From positions 372,001 to 436,000 of the forward strand of contig JAXBDG010000020.1 of assembly GCA_036320915.1 (NCBI GenBank): DNA of 64,000 nt. The letters are read 5' to 3'. The translations under genes were made by a program, and so were the position numbers. The stretch is from Linnemannia elongata. Lineage: Eukaryota > Mortierellomycota > Mortierellomycetes > Mortierellales > Mortierellaceae. The notes under the pieces were generated by a model. That model was not told where the DNA came from. It did not search any database and saw only the letters and a program-made list of their open reading frames with translations. Below, piece after piece: positions 49,178 through 60,865 of the stretch (position 1 is the first letter of the stretch; every line of letters starts with the position of its first letter).

Positions 49178-52100
49178 GGAGGAATTTAAGCATTTGGGCT
49201 CTTATGCTGTAAGAGATCATCATCACTCCCGCCTTTCTCCTTCTAGCTTCCTACTCTATCCGTCCACATCTACCTAAATTGCGAGCAAGAGGTAGAAGGG
49301 GGGGTAAGTCAACATATCTCGCAAGGAAAAATAATTGACCAGAGGGGTGTAAAGGAGACAGAGCGAGAGGATGAAAAAGAAGGGATGGCATTTTTACAAG
49401 GTTTGCAGGAACAAGGAACTTCCTTGGCTCTTTGACTGAACGACGAACACAGAAGGCAAAAAAGGGTGAGAATGCTCTCCCTCATACCCCCATACCTTGT
49501 CACAATAATCCACATCGAAAATTTCCGGTGTTGTCGTGCTATTGCTGTATTACAGTATAGACTATGCTTGTTGGCTCGTCTGCCATACTTCTTCTTTGCA
49601 TGCCACTGTTACTGCCCCTCGTGTGGTGTCAAAATAAAATACGCGATGTGTAACAACACCGTAAAACACAAAGGACGACCCATAGGTAATGAAATAGTAC
49701 TTCTAGGCCCATCGCTTATTTGGATGCATCTTGATGTGACCTTGCCTTAAGAGGTCCTTGTGCGATGCCTCCACTCGTTGATTCTTCTAGGCAGAAGGGA
49801 TTGAACCCTCACGAAGGCCTGGCTGTTTTCTGGTACGGTACCGATTGCACGAGGTCAGGATCGAACAAGAGCGGAGCGCTAAGAAATGGATATGTCCATG
49901 ATGGCGCAGTACCTTCCCTTCGCCTTCGTCTGATCGTCCAATGGCATCCTTCTTACGATGGATCGACGAAAAAATAATAATACGAAAAACGCGATGCCAA
50001 TTGATCCCGATTCATTATAGTTGTCTGTTTGTGAAATGAAAAGGACGACAACAACGATCACAATAGCAAACATCCACACATTGAAGAATGACTGTTTCTC
50101 CTTGTAAAAAAGGACGAAGCAGATTTCTGGAGCGAGTTTTATTAAAACTCTTCGCTCATTTGCACGCGGGTTGCCGCGTAACGTAAACGCCGATGGGGGA
50201 GGAGACAGAGAACGATTACGAGGCTTTCATATTGCACTCTTTCTCTCTGGAGGTTTGTCTGTCTCTCTCCGTGAATGGGTATGGTTGAACTGGTGTGTTG
50301 CTTTAGTATGAAGTAATGGTGGAATCTTGGTCACTCGACTGGCCGTAGGTCAATAACAACAAAAGACAGAAGGGCTAGTCCATCGAATGACTTTTCTAGC
50401 TAATCATCCAACAACATGCACTCGTCTCTCCCTCCCTATGTCTTTCTCTCTTTCTATATCTCTCTTTCTCTCTCTGTCTATCTGCCTCTGTGTGTGTGTA
50501 ATGAGTGTGGTCTTTAGATATTTCCTTCCGTGACTTTTTCGACATTTCTTGTCCATCGTCCATTGTCCATCGTTCTCTCATTCTCTCTCTGTCTCCTTTT
50601 TTTTTCCCTTTCTGTCAGTCTCTCTCAGTCTCGCGCGATGTCCACTCCATTCATTGTGGCACCCCCTTAGTTTTTCTATCGTAAATCCTAACAAACCCTC
50701 CCTCTCCCTCTTCTTCTCTCAGAAAACAAGAGACAAACAAGAAAAGAAAAAGAGCTACCAATACTCTCCGAAGTTCATCTACACGTCCATAAGAACAAAC
50801 AAAAAAACAAACAAGAAAAAGGAAAAGGGATTACTAACAAACATCATGCTGCACAATGATGAGAAAACGAAACAGAGCAAAGATGAAGAGCATTTATAGA
50901 AACAGAAAACGATGGACTCTCAGTCCGTTTGGTAGGAAAAAAAAAAAAAAGACGGAGAAAGACCGATCGACCCCATTGGCATTGCCTTTCATTTTACTAT
51001 TCTCCTACACGAATACACGATGGATCTCATCATTGATTGGTGACACGGTTGTCAAAAGGTCCATCTATCCAATGCTGAACAAAACAGAGGTAAAGCCCTC
51101 TGCTCTTCGTGGCCTTGTGTCCTCTTTCCTTTCATCTTTCGTCCCCCCACCTCCTTGTGTACCCTTTCCTCCGCCCCTTTCTCGTCCCTTTCTTTGTCTC
51201 CTGAACTCCGTGCCACTTCAACAGAGATATAAAAAAAAGTACTTTAAACACGACCTTTTCTTTCAACCACGAACACCACCCCAAACAAGTCAATTGTCTA
51301 TTCTGTTGACCTTTGTCCATGCATGAAAACGAACCACAATAGAAGATTGTCGATCTAAGCAAAGAACAATAAATTCAGTTTTCGGCTCTTTTGTACAAAA
51401 ATATGTCTCTGTTGTCAACAGGACCCTTACATCTTTCTCAAATGACAGAACAGACAGAGATACATGAACGCACTGGTTATATTATTAGATCTCGACAGGA
51501 GTACTTTATAAAACCCCATGCGATCATCATTACATGCGCTCCAAAGGGAGGAACCTGTTATTATATGACATCTGGAGCAAAGTTGCTCCTGACAATCATT
51601 ATGAAGCTGACTTGGAACTTGACTTGTTCGTGATGCGTCCACTCTTTACGATGCACATTGTCGAATCAGACATAAAAGTACTACAGACAACACCACTCAA
51701 TTTAGAACCCAATTTAAACCACCACACGAAATGCTCGAAGAGGGAGCGAAGAGGTCCGCGCGCGAGGGGAGCTCTCACCACAGCAAGCTCTTGGGATGTG
51801 TTACCCCCCGCTTAGCTTATGGTTTTGTTTGCATATGGATGTGAATGAATGTGGTGTTACCACACCGTGATGGGAGAAAGAGAGAAAACTCAAATAGACA
51901 GAGAGAGCGAGGGAAAGGCTGCCATCAGCTTAGTCTTTGTTGTTTGTGGGTGTGGGTGTATGAGAAGACAAGAGAGAAGGGACGCATGAAACAGGACTTT
52001 GTACTACGGTACCCAAGCTACTTGTGTATGTGGTGTTTGTGCGTTTGTTATGAATGAAAATGGCAGTGACAATGCAAAAAAAAGGACATGGAGGCACATT

Positions 52101-53366
52101 TCAAGAAAAGAAAGTGTTCATCTGTCATGAGCTGACTGATGTGGTTCTATCAACACAGAGGCAGAAAACAAGACGACGCACAATCTACTCTCCCCACAGC
52201 GTAAGTGAAGAGTGTGTCAAGAGACTAACGAGAAACGAGAGGGAGGGAAGGAGGGAGGTAGTCAGAGTAAGCGTGAACATATTTTTGGATCGGACGCGTA
52301 CTATATCGATGCCTGACAGAAAGGGTGTTATGTCGCATCGGACAAAAGGCACATTCCTTGGACACAGACAGAGAGTCAGAACAATTGAATAGAGAACCTT
52401 AGAAATACAGTACTACGGTTACTATGTCCAAGTATCATGTAGGCAGAGGACTATCTCACACAATCAGAACTACTTAATTCACAGCAGTGCTTGTCCTTTC
52501 TTCCTTCTGCAAGGCCTAAGAGGGAGAGAATTTTCTTGCAAAAAAAAGGGAACTCAAAAAAAGAAGATTCCACATTCCACTCTTTCTTCTTTCCTCTTCT
52601 CTCTTCCTCTCTTCCCTCTCGTTCTTTTCCCTCTCTTCCCTCTCAGCACATTACTCATTACTCATTGCATACATCCACCTCCATCCACCTCCATTCATTA
52701 ACTATTCATTTCGTATTGTTCAATTGCATTTCATATCAAACGTAGACACTCTCTTCCTCTTTCTCTTCCTCTTCTATTGCCGCGCGCCTAAGACCCCTTC
52801 TCCCTTCTTACAGAACACTTTTTACTCTTCCTTTGCAATCTCAGATCCAGGCAACAAAAAGGAATATAAGGATTGGAATCCCACCAACCCTCCCACTTTT
52901 TTTTTCTTCTTTCTTCTCATCTTCACTTCGCTTTTCGCAACTCATATCACTCATAGCATTACTAGCATCTTCAATAGGCTTATTCTCATCTACCATTCCG
53001 GTGCCATATACCCCTACTTCTGCTATCATCATTCTCGATTCCCACTTCTTTGTTGCTATTTGTATTTGCGTCACCTATCCTTGGCTGTATTTCCAAGACT
53101 CTTTCTACTTTCTATCTCAAAATTCCAACTCGACCACTTTTCTTTTGGGATCCCTGAACTCCTTCCTCCCCTGCTCTCTCAATCCACCCCAAGTAACCGC
53201 CCTTTAGTCAGCCAGATCCCCATCTTATCCACTTCAACTCCAACAAAGTTACCTCGAAACCACCACCCTTCTCTCCCTTTCCTTACACCCCTCCAAGTCC
53301 ACGAAAATTCTCGCCTCACACGTAACATACCCGGTCGGAGGAGCTTCAGCAGCCTTTGCAGCAGCC
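49178..53366. other. Noncoding 4.2 kb, leader of the H2C2 gene at its right end
   Basis: No gene supported. The piece at 49760-49880 has tRNA-like fragments but no complete cloverleaf. TC-rich DNA lies at 50430-50640. An 18-mer at 50549-50566 is repeated at 32084. From about 52560 to 53366 the + strand is strongly C/T-rich with CATC and CAAC islands, the likely leader of the next gene. The 252-residue open frame there (52724-53482) overlaps the true start in another frame and is chance. Confidence 0.5.
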
Positions 53367-56215
53367 ATGTCATCCAACAATTCTTCATCCACATCTCTCT
53401 CCATGACTTCTCCAACATCACCAACATCAGTAGCAGCCGCCGCAAACGCCGCCGCCGCAGCAGCGGCAGTGGTTTCTTCTAGCCTCTACCTGCCCCAGAC
53501 TTACTCGTTCCTCAGCCCAGAGACCTTCGAGACCCTGGTCGAGGGATACATTAACCAGCTTCACATCCGTAAACGCAACAAGGCTCTGATTAACCAGCAG
53601 CTCGCCAACGACTGCCTGATGGTGTTGACCAACCCCGAGAACACGGCTATTTTCAACCCCAAGTTCCGGTGGTGGGTCCGCAAGCACTTTGTGTTTACGG
53701 TTGTAGGCGAGTTGAGGATCTTGATGGACAAGAAGAACGGCAAGCCTGTCTGTGTTCGTGAGCAGTTGTATGATAAGGTGTGCTATTTTCATCATATTAT
53801 TGGACACGGTGGACGCGACAAGACCTTTGCTGCTGTAAGTGTAACTCTTTTTTCTTTTTTTGCTTTTTTTTTTTTTTTTTTTTTTTTTTGGTTTGTTTGT
53901 TTGTTGTCGTTTGGCTTGTATTCTGTTTCCCATAACCTTGTTATTCTTTCCTTGGAGTGGTAATTGGACTGGGAGAGAAGGGGTTGAATGGGCATGCTTG
54001 TGTCTAGATCTGTCAATTATCTGGTGTAGTAGACCCTTTGTTGTTGCTCTGTGTGTAGGCCCTAGGAGCTGCAAAAAGGGGGTTGACATGGGAGATTTGA
54101 ATGCAATATGTGTATGTGCCTGTTTACATGTACGATGAAGTATGCGTGGGTAGTTTGGGTTGGGATGGGGGGTGAGTACTATGCAGGGAAAAAAAGGGAG
54201 GCATTCGTGTGTATGGGTGTATGTGTCAACAAGCAACATTCTCAGAAGGGACAGTCCTATGAAAGACCTTTTTTTTTCTGCATCATATCGATATGGTCTG
54301 AATGTCTGAATGTGGTAGGAGCTAGGGTATGCGGCTCTAGCTCTTTGCTCTTCGTTCCAGCCAATGACCATTTTTCAGGCGAAGAGAAGTGACGCGTGTG
54401 GACGAATTGAATTGAAGCCAGTGATGGTATCAGTGAAGTCTGTGCATGAAAAATAACGATGAGATGGCCTAATATGAATGAACCGATGAAATTCTCCCTT
54501 CTGTCTTGTTTGCCTCCTATTCTACCCCCCGCCTTCCCCTTACTCTTCTTTTTTCTATTGATGCGACTCCTTTCATTCATCCTCTTTCACTCCCTCACTC
54601 TTTTCTTCTTTTACGCACTTCTTGCGTCCCTTACGTGCGGTCATTGCTATGCTTCATTTCTGAATGAACTTCGTACTAATCGAATATCTACCTCTCTCTT
54701 TGCCATCATTTACATTCTCCTGCCCTGCCCTGACTCGACCTTACCCTACATTCTTCAACATATTCCCATATCTTCATCTCCCATTCTTCTCATCATCCCT
54801 CTTACCCTACCCTACCGTACCATTCTCCATCCTCCTCCTCCTTAACCTCGACACACACACACCAACAGATCACGAAATCATACTCCAAAGTCCCCGCAGA
54901 GCTCGTCTCGCTCTTCACCAAGAACTGCCAGACCTGCCTCGGAGTCCGCAAGTACAGCAAGAACAAGCGTCCCATCCTTAACGAGTTCGAGTACCCCGGT
55001 CATCAACAAACCCCCACTCCTCAACCTCAGCCTCAATCACAACACTGTGCTTCCCAACAACAACAGCAACAGTACCATCACCATGTTCAGCAGCAACAAC
55101 AGCAACAACAACAACAGCAGCAGGCTTCGCACCACCCACACTTGCAACTTACTTGCAACACTACGGGTTTGGGTCATCACTATGGTCAGCACAGCAGCCA
55201 GTCGATGCATGGTATGATGACCACCAAGACTGAACATGGTACTATCTCGCCCATCTCGCCGATGATGCATCATTCGGGCTCGGGCTTCTTTGGAAGCAAC
55301 GGACACCTCCACTCTGCCTACAGCCAAGCCGCCGCTGCCGCTGCCGTCGCACAGTCGCAACAGCATCATCAGCAACAGCAGCAACAGTTGCAGCAGCAGC
55401 ACCATGCTGCCTTGGCCTCTCACCTCAACATGAGTATGTCGCTCTCAGACATGTCCCTTGGCGGTCACCTCAACACCTCCTCATCGACAACGACAGATGA
55501 TAACCCTTCGATCTTGTCAAAGATGGAATTGCACCAGCTTATGCACCCAGGACACCACCACCACTCCCAGTCGCATCATTATCATTCCATGATGTCCTCG
55601 GGACTTCATAGCCCTACTGACTTGCCTGAACACCACTTCTTGCCACAGCAGGAAGCGTCCCCCGAGGCTTCATCCGTTGGCGATTACTCTCCTATGCTGT
55701 CACAGCAGTACTTGAGTCATAACCAGCAGCAGCAGCAACAACAGCAGCAGAACGACTACACCAACTCCTTCTCTAGCTACTCTGCCGCCTTGTCCCTCAG
55801 TGCATACCAGCAAAACCAGCACCACCTCCAACAACAACAAGACCAATCCACCACCTCCTCCATGTCACCCTCTCCAATCCTGTCTCAAGCTCAGCTCTTC
55901 CAGAAGCAGGTCCAGCATGAGCACCATCGTTTCCAACAACAACAGCAACAACACCGCTTCCTGCCAGAAGGTCTAATGGGCGCAGATTTGACAACCACCT
56001 CCTCCACACAGTCGGCAGTCCCATCGATGCACATCACGACCTCCTTCTCGGCCGCCGTGGCAGCAGCCGCCGCCGCCGCCGCAGTGTCGTCCATCCCTAC
56101 CCCTACGAGCGCATCGCCGTTGTCGAACCTGTTGGATGATCATGAGGACCAGTGCCATGACTTCTCGGAGGTCCATCAGCACCACCATGTTGAGATGACT
56201 GTTGCTGATCTCTAA
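53367..56215 (+). CDS. Q/H-rich protein with integrase-type H2C2 zinc domain
   Basis: Two exons: 53367-53834 and 54869-56215 (intron 1034 nt, phase 0), 604 residues. After an Ala/Ser/Thr-rich start, residues about 50-140 are a structured region (SPETFETLVEGYINQLHIRK, NPKFRWWVRKHFVF, REQLYDKVCYFH). The zinc motif is H143-x3-H147-x28-C176-x2-C179 (HHIIGHGGRDKTFAAITKSY, LFTKNCQTC). This is the layout of the H2C2 zinc-binding domain that precedes the core in Ty3/retroviral-type integrases. The DDE core is absent. The remaining 420 residues are Q, H and S tracts with an Ala run near 560-570, as in activation domains. I infer a domesticated integrase domain in a nuclear regulator; DNA or protein binding is not shown. 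The splice junction lies inside the zinc motif and restores it. Confidence 0.8.
53835..54868 (+). other. 1034-nt intron of the H2C2 gene
   Basis: Donor GTAAGT at 53835, acceptor CAACAG ending at 54868. Joining the exons gives an uninterrupted H2C2 motif of normal spacing, so no exon is missing from the domain. The intron begins with a long T-run (53868-53889) and ends in about 400 bases of CT-rich DNA. Confidence 0.8.
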
Positions 56216-56860
56216 ACTTTTTTTTATTTCCGTAAACAAATCACAACAACAACAACAAAAAAAAAAAAAAAAATCGCTTTCTTGTTTTTCTCTGTTCATC
56301 AAAAAAAAAACCATGTATATTATCTTCAGAAAATAGTTTTTCTTTGTAGTCGTGACATGAGAAAGTGAACAGCCCACCCCCTCCCCCCTCCCTTTGTACA
56401 TAGTTCCCTTCCCCTCTTCCTCCGATATTCAACAGGATGACTACATAAAAAAAAAAAAAAAAAACCACCAGTAAAATAAAAACATCAAATCATCAATAGA
56501 ACCAAAATTCAGTGCAAAGTTCTGTTTGTTTTCTTTTTACGTTTACTAACACGATTATTTCTACAGAACATGAGGATGAACAAAGAGGGCAACCTACCTT
56601 GTTCCTCTTCTAGCCTGTCAACGTCCTTTAATCCACATAATCTTCGTACCCCGACAGCCTCAGCATATATGAGGACAAAGAAAATCTTAATCATCACCAT
56701 AAATAATGGCGCGCCTAATTGCTCTCACCTCTCCTCAGAAACAAGACCTTTGGTTATGTGTACAAGGTGTTTATTCATAGGTTCTAAGTCGCGTATAAAT
56801 ATAAAGGTAGAGTAGAGAGTGAAGAATATAAACTAACATCATTTGGCTATGTCACCATCT
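56216..56860. other. Convergent 3' spacer
   Basis: 645 bases between the convergent ends of the H2C2 gene (+) and the PPCS gene (-). AT-rich with A-runs at 56257-56273 and 56447-56463, consistent with 3' UTRs. No gene seen. Confidence 0.6.
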
Positions 56861-57836
56861 TTACTGTGAGGTGGTGGGGATACGGATCCCACACCGTCCA
56901 TGCTTCCCACAATCCTCAATCCACTCCGAATGCCTCTTAATCAATTCTGGCACAATCCTCGACTCAATCTCAACATGCTGCACCTCCTCCTCTTCCGCCG
57001 TCAACCGGATCTCGCTCTCAGAATCCATAGTGATCATCTTGACAACCCTCTTTCTAGTCGTCAAGATGTTTCCAATCACAATCTGGTGTCCGTACCGCTT
57101 CAGAGCCTGACGCGACTTGAGTGGCAACAATGCCTCGTCGGTCTCGAGCTTGAACGAAACAATAAACGCCTTGGGTGTCCAGTCGTTAACGAGAGGTTTC
57201 AAGATTTTGGGGACCTGGTCCATGGAGAGGTTCAAGAGTCCATCGCCCGATTGGATCTTATGCTCAGACATCTTGTCGGCGGGGATGAAGAAGTCCGAGA
57301 CGGCGGCGGCGAGGTAATACATGGCGTTGACGTCCATCTTGGAGATGATCTGGGCGGCTTCGCGAAGGAGGAAGAGGTAGTCGTTTACCGTCACAAAGTC
57401 CAGTGTCAACAACGTTCCTGCCTTCTGCGTCTATATTTGCAAAGAAGAGGACGAGGGTTTGTTTATCAGCAAGGTGGTTCTCCAGTTGACGTAAGTCTAA
57501 AGCTTGTCCTTGTGAGTGATGCCTCCAGCTGACATATGTTCAATAGACCATCCTAGTCAGAGGCAGGTCCAACTGAAAAACATCCTGGTCTATGGGCTTC
57601 TCGTCCATCGTCGAGTATTGACTCGGTCCATCCTTGACTGTTGCTCTTTGTCCATCCATGCTTCCTTGTACAAAGCGACTCTGTCTCTTTCAACTTACAG
57701 CTCGGTACTCGGCGAGAACAGTCCTCATCTTGTCAACATACGCGGGCATCACTAATCGTCAATCAGGACAAAGCATAGAGAATAAAATCTGATAAGTATA
57801 GTGCTCCCTGTTTTGTCCTACCCAACACTCCGAACT

Positions 57837-57873
<37 letters not shown>

Positions 57874-58198
57874 GGAATCATCATTTCCTGTTGACCCAAC
57901 AAAACAACAAGAGGCAAAGACATACCATGGATACCCTCATCATCGGCCTCCATGAACTCCAAGAAGCAGTTACGGCTATGACTGTAATGGCGAGAGAAAG
58001 GCTGGAGCGAGAACTGACGATGCATAAAGATGACAGCGTATCCCTCCTCCAAGAAGAATTCTGCCGATGTGGCTCCACGAGTTCCTGCACTGAAGTTGTC
58101 GATGAACCTGACCGTCTGTGTCTCCAATGGCACTGTTGTTCCTCCACTCTATTTGGTTTTCGATTTCCATTCCAATTGGATGTGAATCGTATGAAGGA

Positions 58199-58234
<36 letters not shown>

Positions 58235-59155
58235 AGAGAGAGGTGTGGTTAGTCAAGTGTACCATACAACCTCACTCGCGCTTTTCTTTTTGGTGGGGTA
58301 AGGTTGACTCTATTTTTTTTTTTGGTTGTTGAACAATGGATGGCCCAAAAAGGATAGTAGTCCGAAGTGACAATGAGCAAAGGCGAAGGAGGGAGAGAAG
58401 CGAGGGAAGGGCTGGTGGATAAGAAATGAATGATGCACTCGGCGCAATGACCAACCCAAACAAACAACGAACAAACAATAATCAGCCAAGGTAAACAACG
58501 TGTCGGTCTGTTTGTCCGTTTGCTCGATTGGCACTCTGTACATTCTCACACTAAACCCTCATGTTATCTGACATGACGGGAAATGACGAGCATACCCCCC
58601 TTCCCAACCCTTTCCCTCTATCTTTGCCATGTGTGAGTGTTTCTAAAAGTAAATGAAAACAGTTCTGTTTTCATCTTGCTTCCTGTCCTGCATGACATGA
58701 ACATGATCCTGTACCATAGGGTGTGTCGATCCGGAAAAATACAAAATGCCGAGGTAGCTTCTGAAAGTCCTGATAATGACCGCCATGTCCAACCACTCCG
58801 TCCTTCACAAACCCTTTTCCCCAAGGGAAAAAAAAACCAACAACTAAAACAAGAAAGATGGACTTACGGTGACAAGGACGACACGACGACCTTCGTGCAT
58901 GTGGCGGTCAACAAAGGAGCGGATCTTTTCAGCGTTCTCGGGGAGGGATTTGGGAGCGACATGGGATGCGAAGTAGACTTCGGCCGAGACGGGTCCTGGG
59001 CTAGCGGTTGATGCGGGTGTGGATGCTCCAGAGAGAGAGGGGATGAAGTGTTGCTGAGTGTTGAGTCCGTTGGAGTGGATGTCTGATGAGAGATGGGAGC
59101 CATTGAGGGGAGATGGCTTGATGGGTGTTGGGTGGTTGAGCTGTGCGGAGGCCAT
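56861..59155 (-). CDS. CAB2: Phosphopantothenate-cysteine ligase (PPCS), CoA biosynthesis
   Basis: Four exons: 59155-58868, 58148-57926, 57751-57699, 57430-56861 (introns 719, 174, 268 nt), 377 residues, near the length of yeast Cab2. It joins 4'-phosphopantothenate to cysteine, the second step from pantothenate to CoA. The junction of exons 1 and 2 gives [11 protein letters not shown] (97-105), followed by [13 protein letters not shown] (109-121), the family's nucleotide and substrate-binding signature. [10 protein letters not shown] (229-238), HKIQSGDG (245-252), SFKLETD (280-286) and GNILTTR complete the expected set. Residues 1-65 are a Ser/Pro-rich extension. The tiny third exon (53 nt) codes [17 protein letters not shown]. 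There is no PPC decarboxylase domain, as expected for eukaryotic monofunctional enzymes. It is transcribed divergently from the PEX22-like gene. Confidence 0.95.
57838..57869. repeat. A32 homopolymer in PPCS intron 2
   Basis: Thirty-two A on the + strand, U32 in the pre-mRNA, inside intron 57752-57925. Confidence 0.95.
58202..58231. repeat. (GA)n microsatellite in PPCS intron 1
   Basis: About fifteen GA units on the + strand, a CU repeat in the pre-mRNA about 55 nt upstream of the exon 2 acceptor. Confidence 0.95.
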
Positions 59156-59561
59156 ATTGTATTGTTGTTGTGTGTGTTGGCTGGTTTGTTGGTTTGTTGG
59201 TTGCTGCTGTTCCTTGAGATAAAGAGTGAAGAGAAGAAGAAAAAAAAGAAGAAAGGAGAGGAGGAGGAGGAATGAGTTTGAAGGTGATCAGTTTTATGTC
59301 TTTTCTTTGACCACTTTGTCAGACCACTTTTTCACTTTGTTCAAGACCGATACACAGCATCGAAAGAGAGAGAGAGAGTAGCAAAAGAAAAAAAGAAAAA
59401 AATGTGACTGTCGATTGATCAGCTCACTCTGTCTCATTATTGAAGCAATGGGAGAAGGGTCATGGACAATGAACGCCCTCTACTTTGTGTGTATTCTTGC
59501 TCCGACTAAAGGGAGGGACAAGGTGCATGCAAGCCGATCATAATTGAGTTCATGCTCTCTC

Positions 59562-59612
<51 letters not shown>

Positions 59613-60865
59613 GTTACCACCTACACACACACATAGACTGAATCCTCTCCTCCCCAGTCAGCCGAGATCATGATCCATGGAGGTAGCATTGACATAATGC
59701 TGGTTGCAGATGCTCTGACAGGAACACACAAACAAGTAAATGCACACTCACACCGATCCACTGTACTCTTTGAAAAGAAAAGCCGCTGTAAGGTATGATC
59801 GATGTAGAAAAACAAGCGAGGGAAAATCAAAGCGAAGAAGACCGATCCGAATTTGTTCCTCTAATGCGGCCCACCCCCCTCGGTTTACTTATCGGATGTC
59901 GGCTAGTGAATGGACGGGCAAGCGGTTAGCGGATAAACACGCGTAACTCTGCTAGCTATTCTAAATAGCTCATCCTTGAGTCAAGGTATTAGGGTGCCAT
60001 TGCTTGCGACATGCCGGTGTTGAATGACTTTTGGGAAGCCACGGAAGTAGCAATGGTAGCTAGCCATTAGACAAAATATGATTGGAAGAATGGTGTGTCT
60101 GTTTTGTCTTGCTTATAAGTGAGTGTGTCAAGGGGAAAAAAGGAAGGAAAGAGTGAGAAGGAAAAGAGAATAATCAATTGGCTCCCCCTTGTTCCCACCC
60201 CACCAAGCAGGGTCCCCTCTAATAAGCTTCTCCGAAGTTGTGGAGCGGGGACGATGATGACGGGACCCCGGCTGGATTTCCCGTTAGTCATTGTTATTAA
60301 TTATTTTTTTTCTTTTCATATGTCAGCCTGTCTGTGCCCCTTTCGTACGTGCAACAACAGGAAGCGAACAACAGACGACCCATGGTCCATGTCCATTCCC
60401 TTAATTCTTTTTTCTTTCTCTCCTTCCTTCCCTTCCCTCCTTCCTTCCTCTTTTCTTTTATTACCTTCTTTCCTCTTTCCTTTCTCACCGTTGTTCATCG
60501 CCCGCCTACGTCCTTCAAAGCACAACAGGATTTCTTGCCCTCTTAGACCAACAAGCGACCGACCAACACTCTCCACTCCACTCTCCATTCACTGCATCTC
60601 ACCCGCTTGTTACCTTTATTCATTCATTCATTCATTCTTTCATTCCCCTTTCTTCTCTTCCGTTAGAGCATCGCCATCACACATACAATTTCGGCTCTTC
60701 ACTTCCTGTTGTTCACTTTGCAAGATCGCCCTCACTCACACCCCTATCCCCAAAAAAAACGGCACACACATAACCCTCACCTGTTTGTACACTTTCTACC
60801 TTCACAACAACACCGTTCTTCTCTCTCTTTCCCACCTCATTACTTAATCGAACAAAAGCACCACA
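59156..60865. promoter_or_regulatory. Divergent promoter region of PPCS and PEX22-like genes
   Basis: 1.7 kb between the two divergent start codons. It holds a TC microsatellite at 59566-59609, the motif CGACCCATGGTCC at about 60377, an ATTC run near 60618-60640 and a C/T-rich, CAAC-rich leader just before the PEX22-like start. No gene seen. Confidence 0.5.
59566..59609. repeat. (TC)n microsatellite
   Basis: About 22 TC units in the divergent promoter region. Confidence 0.95.

Noticed and set aside
49770..49860. tRNA-like segment (GGTTCAATC-type B box on the - strand)
   Set aside because: A T-arm can be drawn, but no matching acceptor stem or A box at proper distance.
52724..53482. 252-residue frame before the H2C2 gene
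   Set aside because: CT-rich leader DNA, overlapping the true start codon in another frame.
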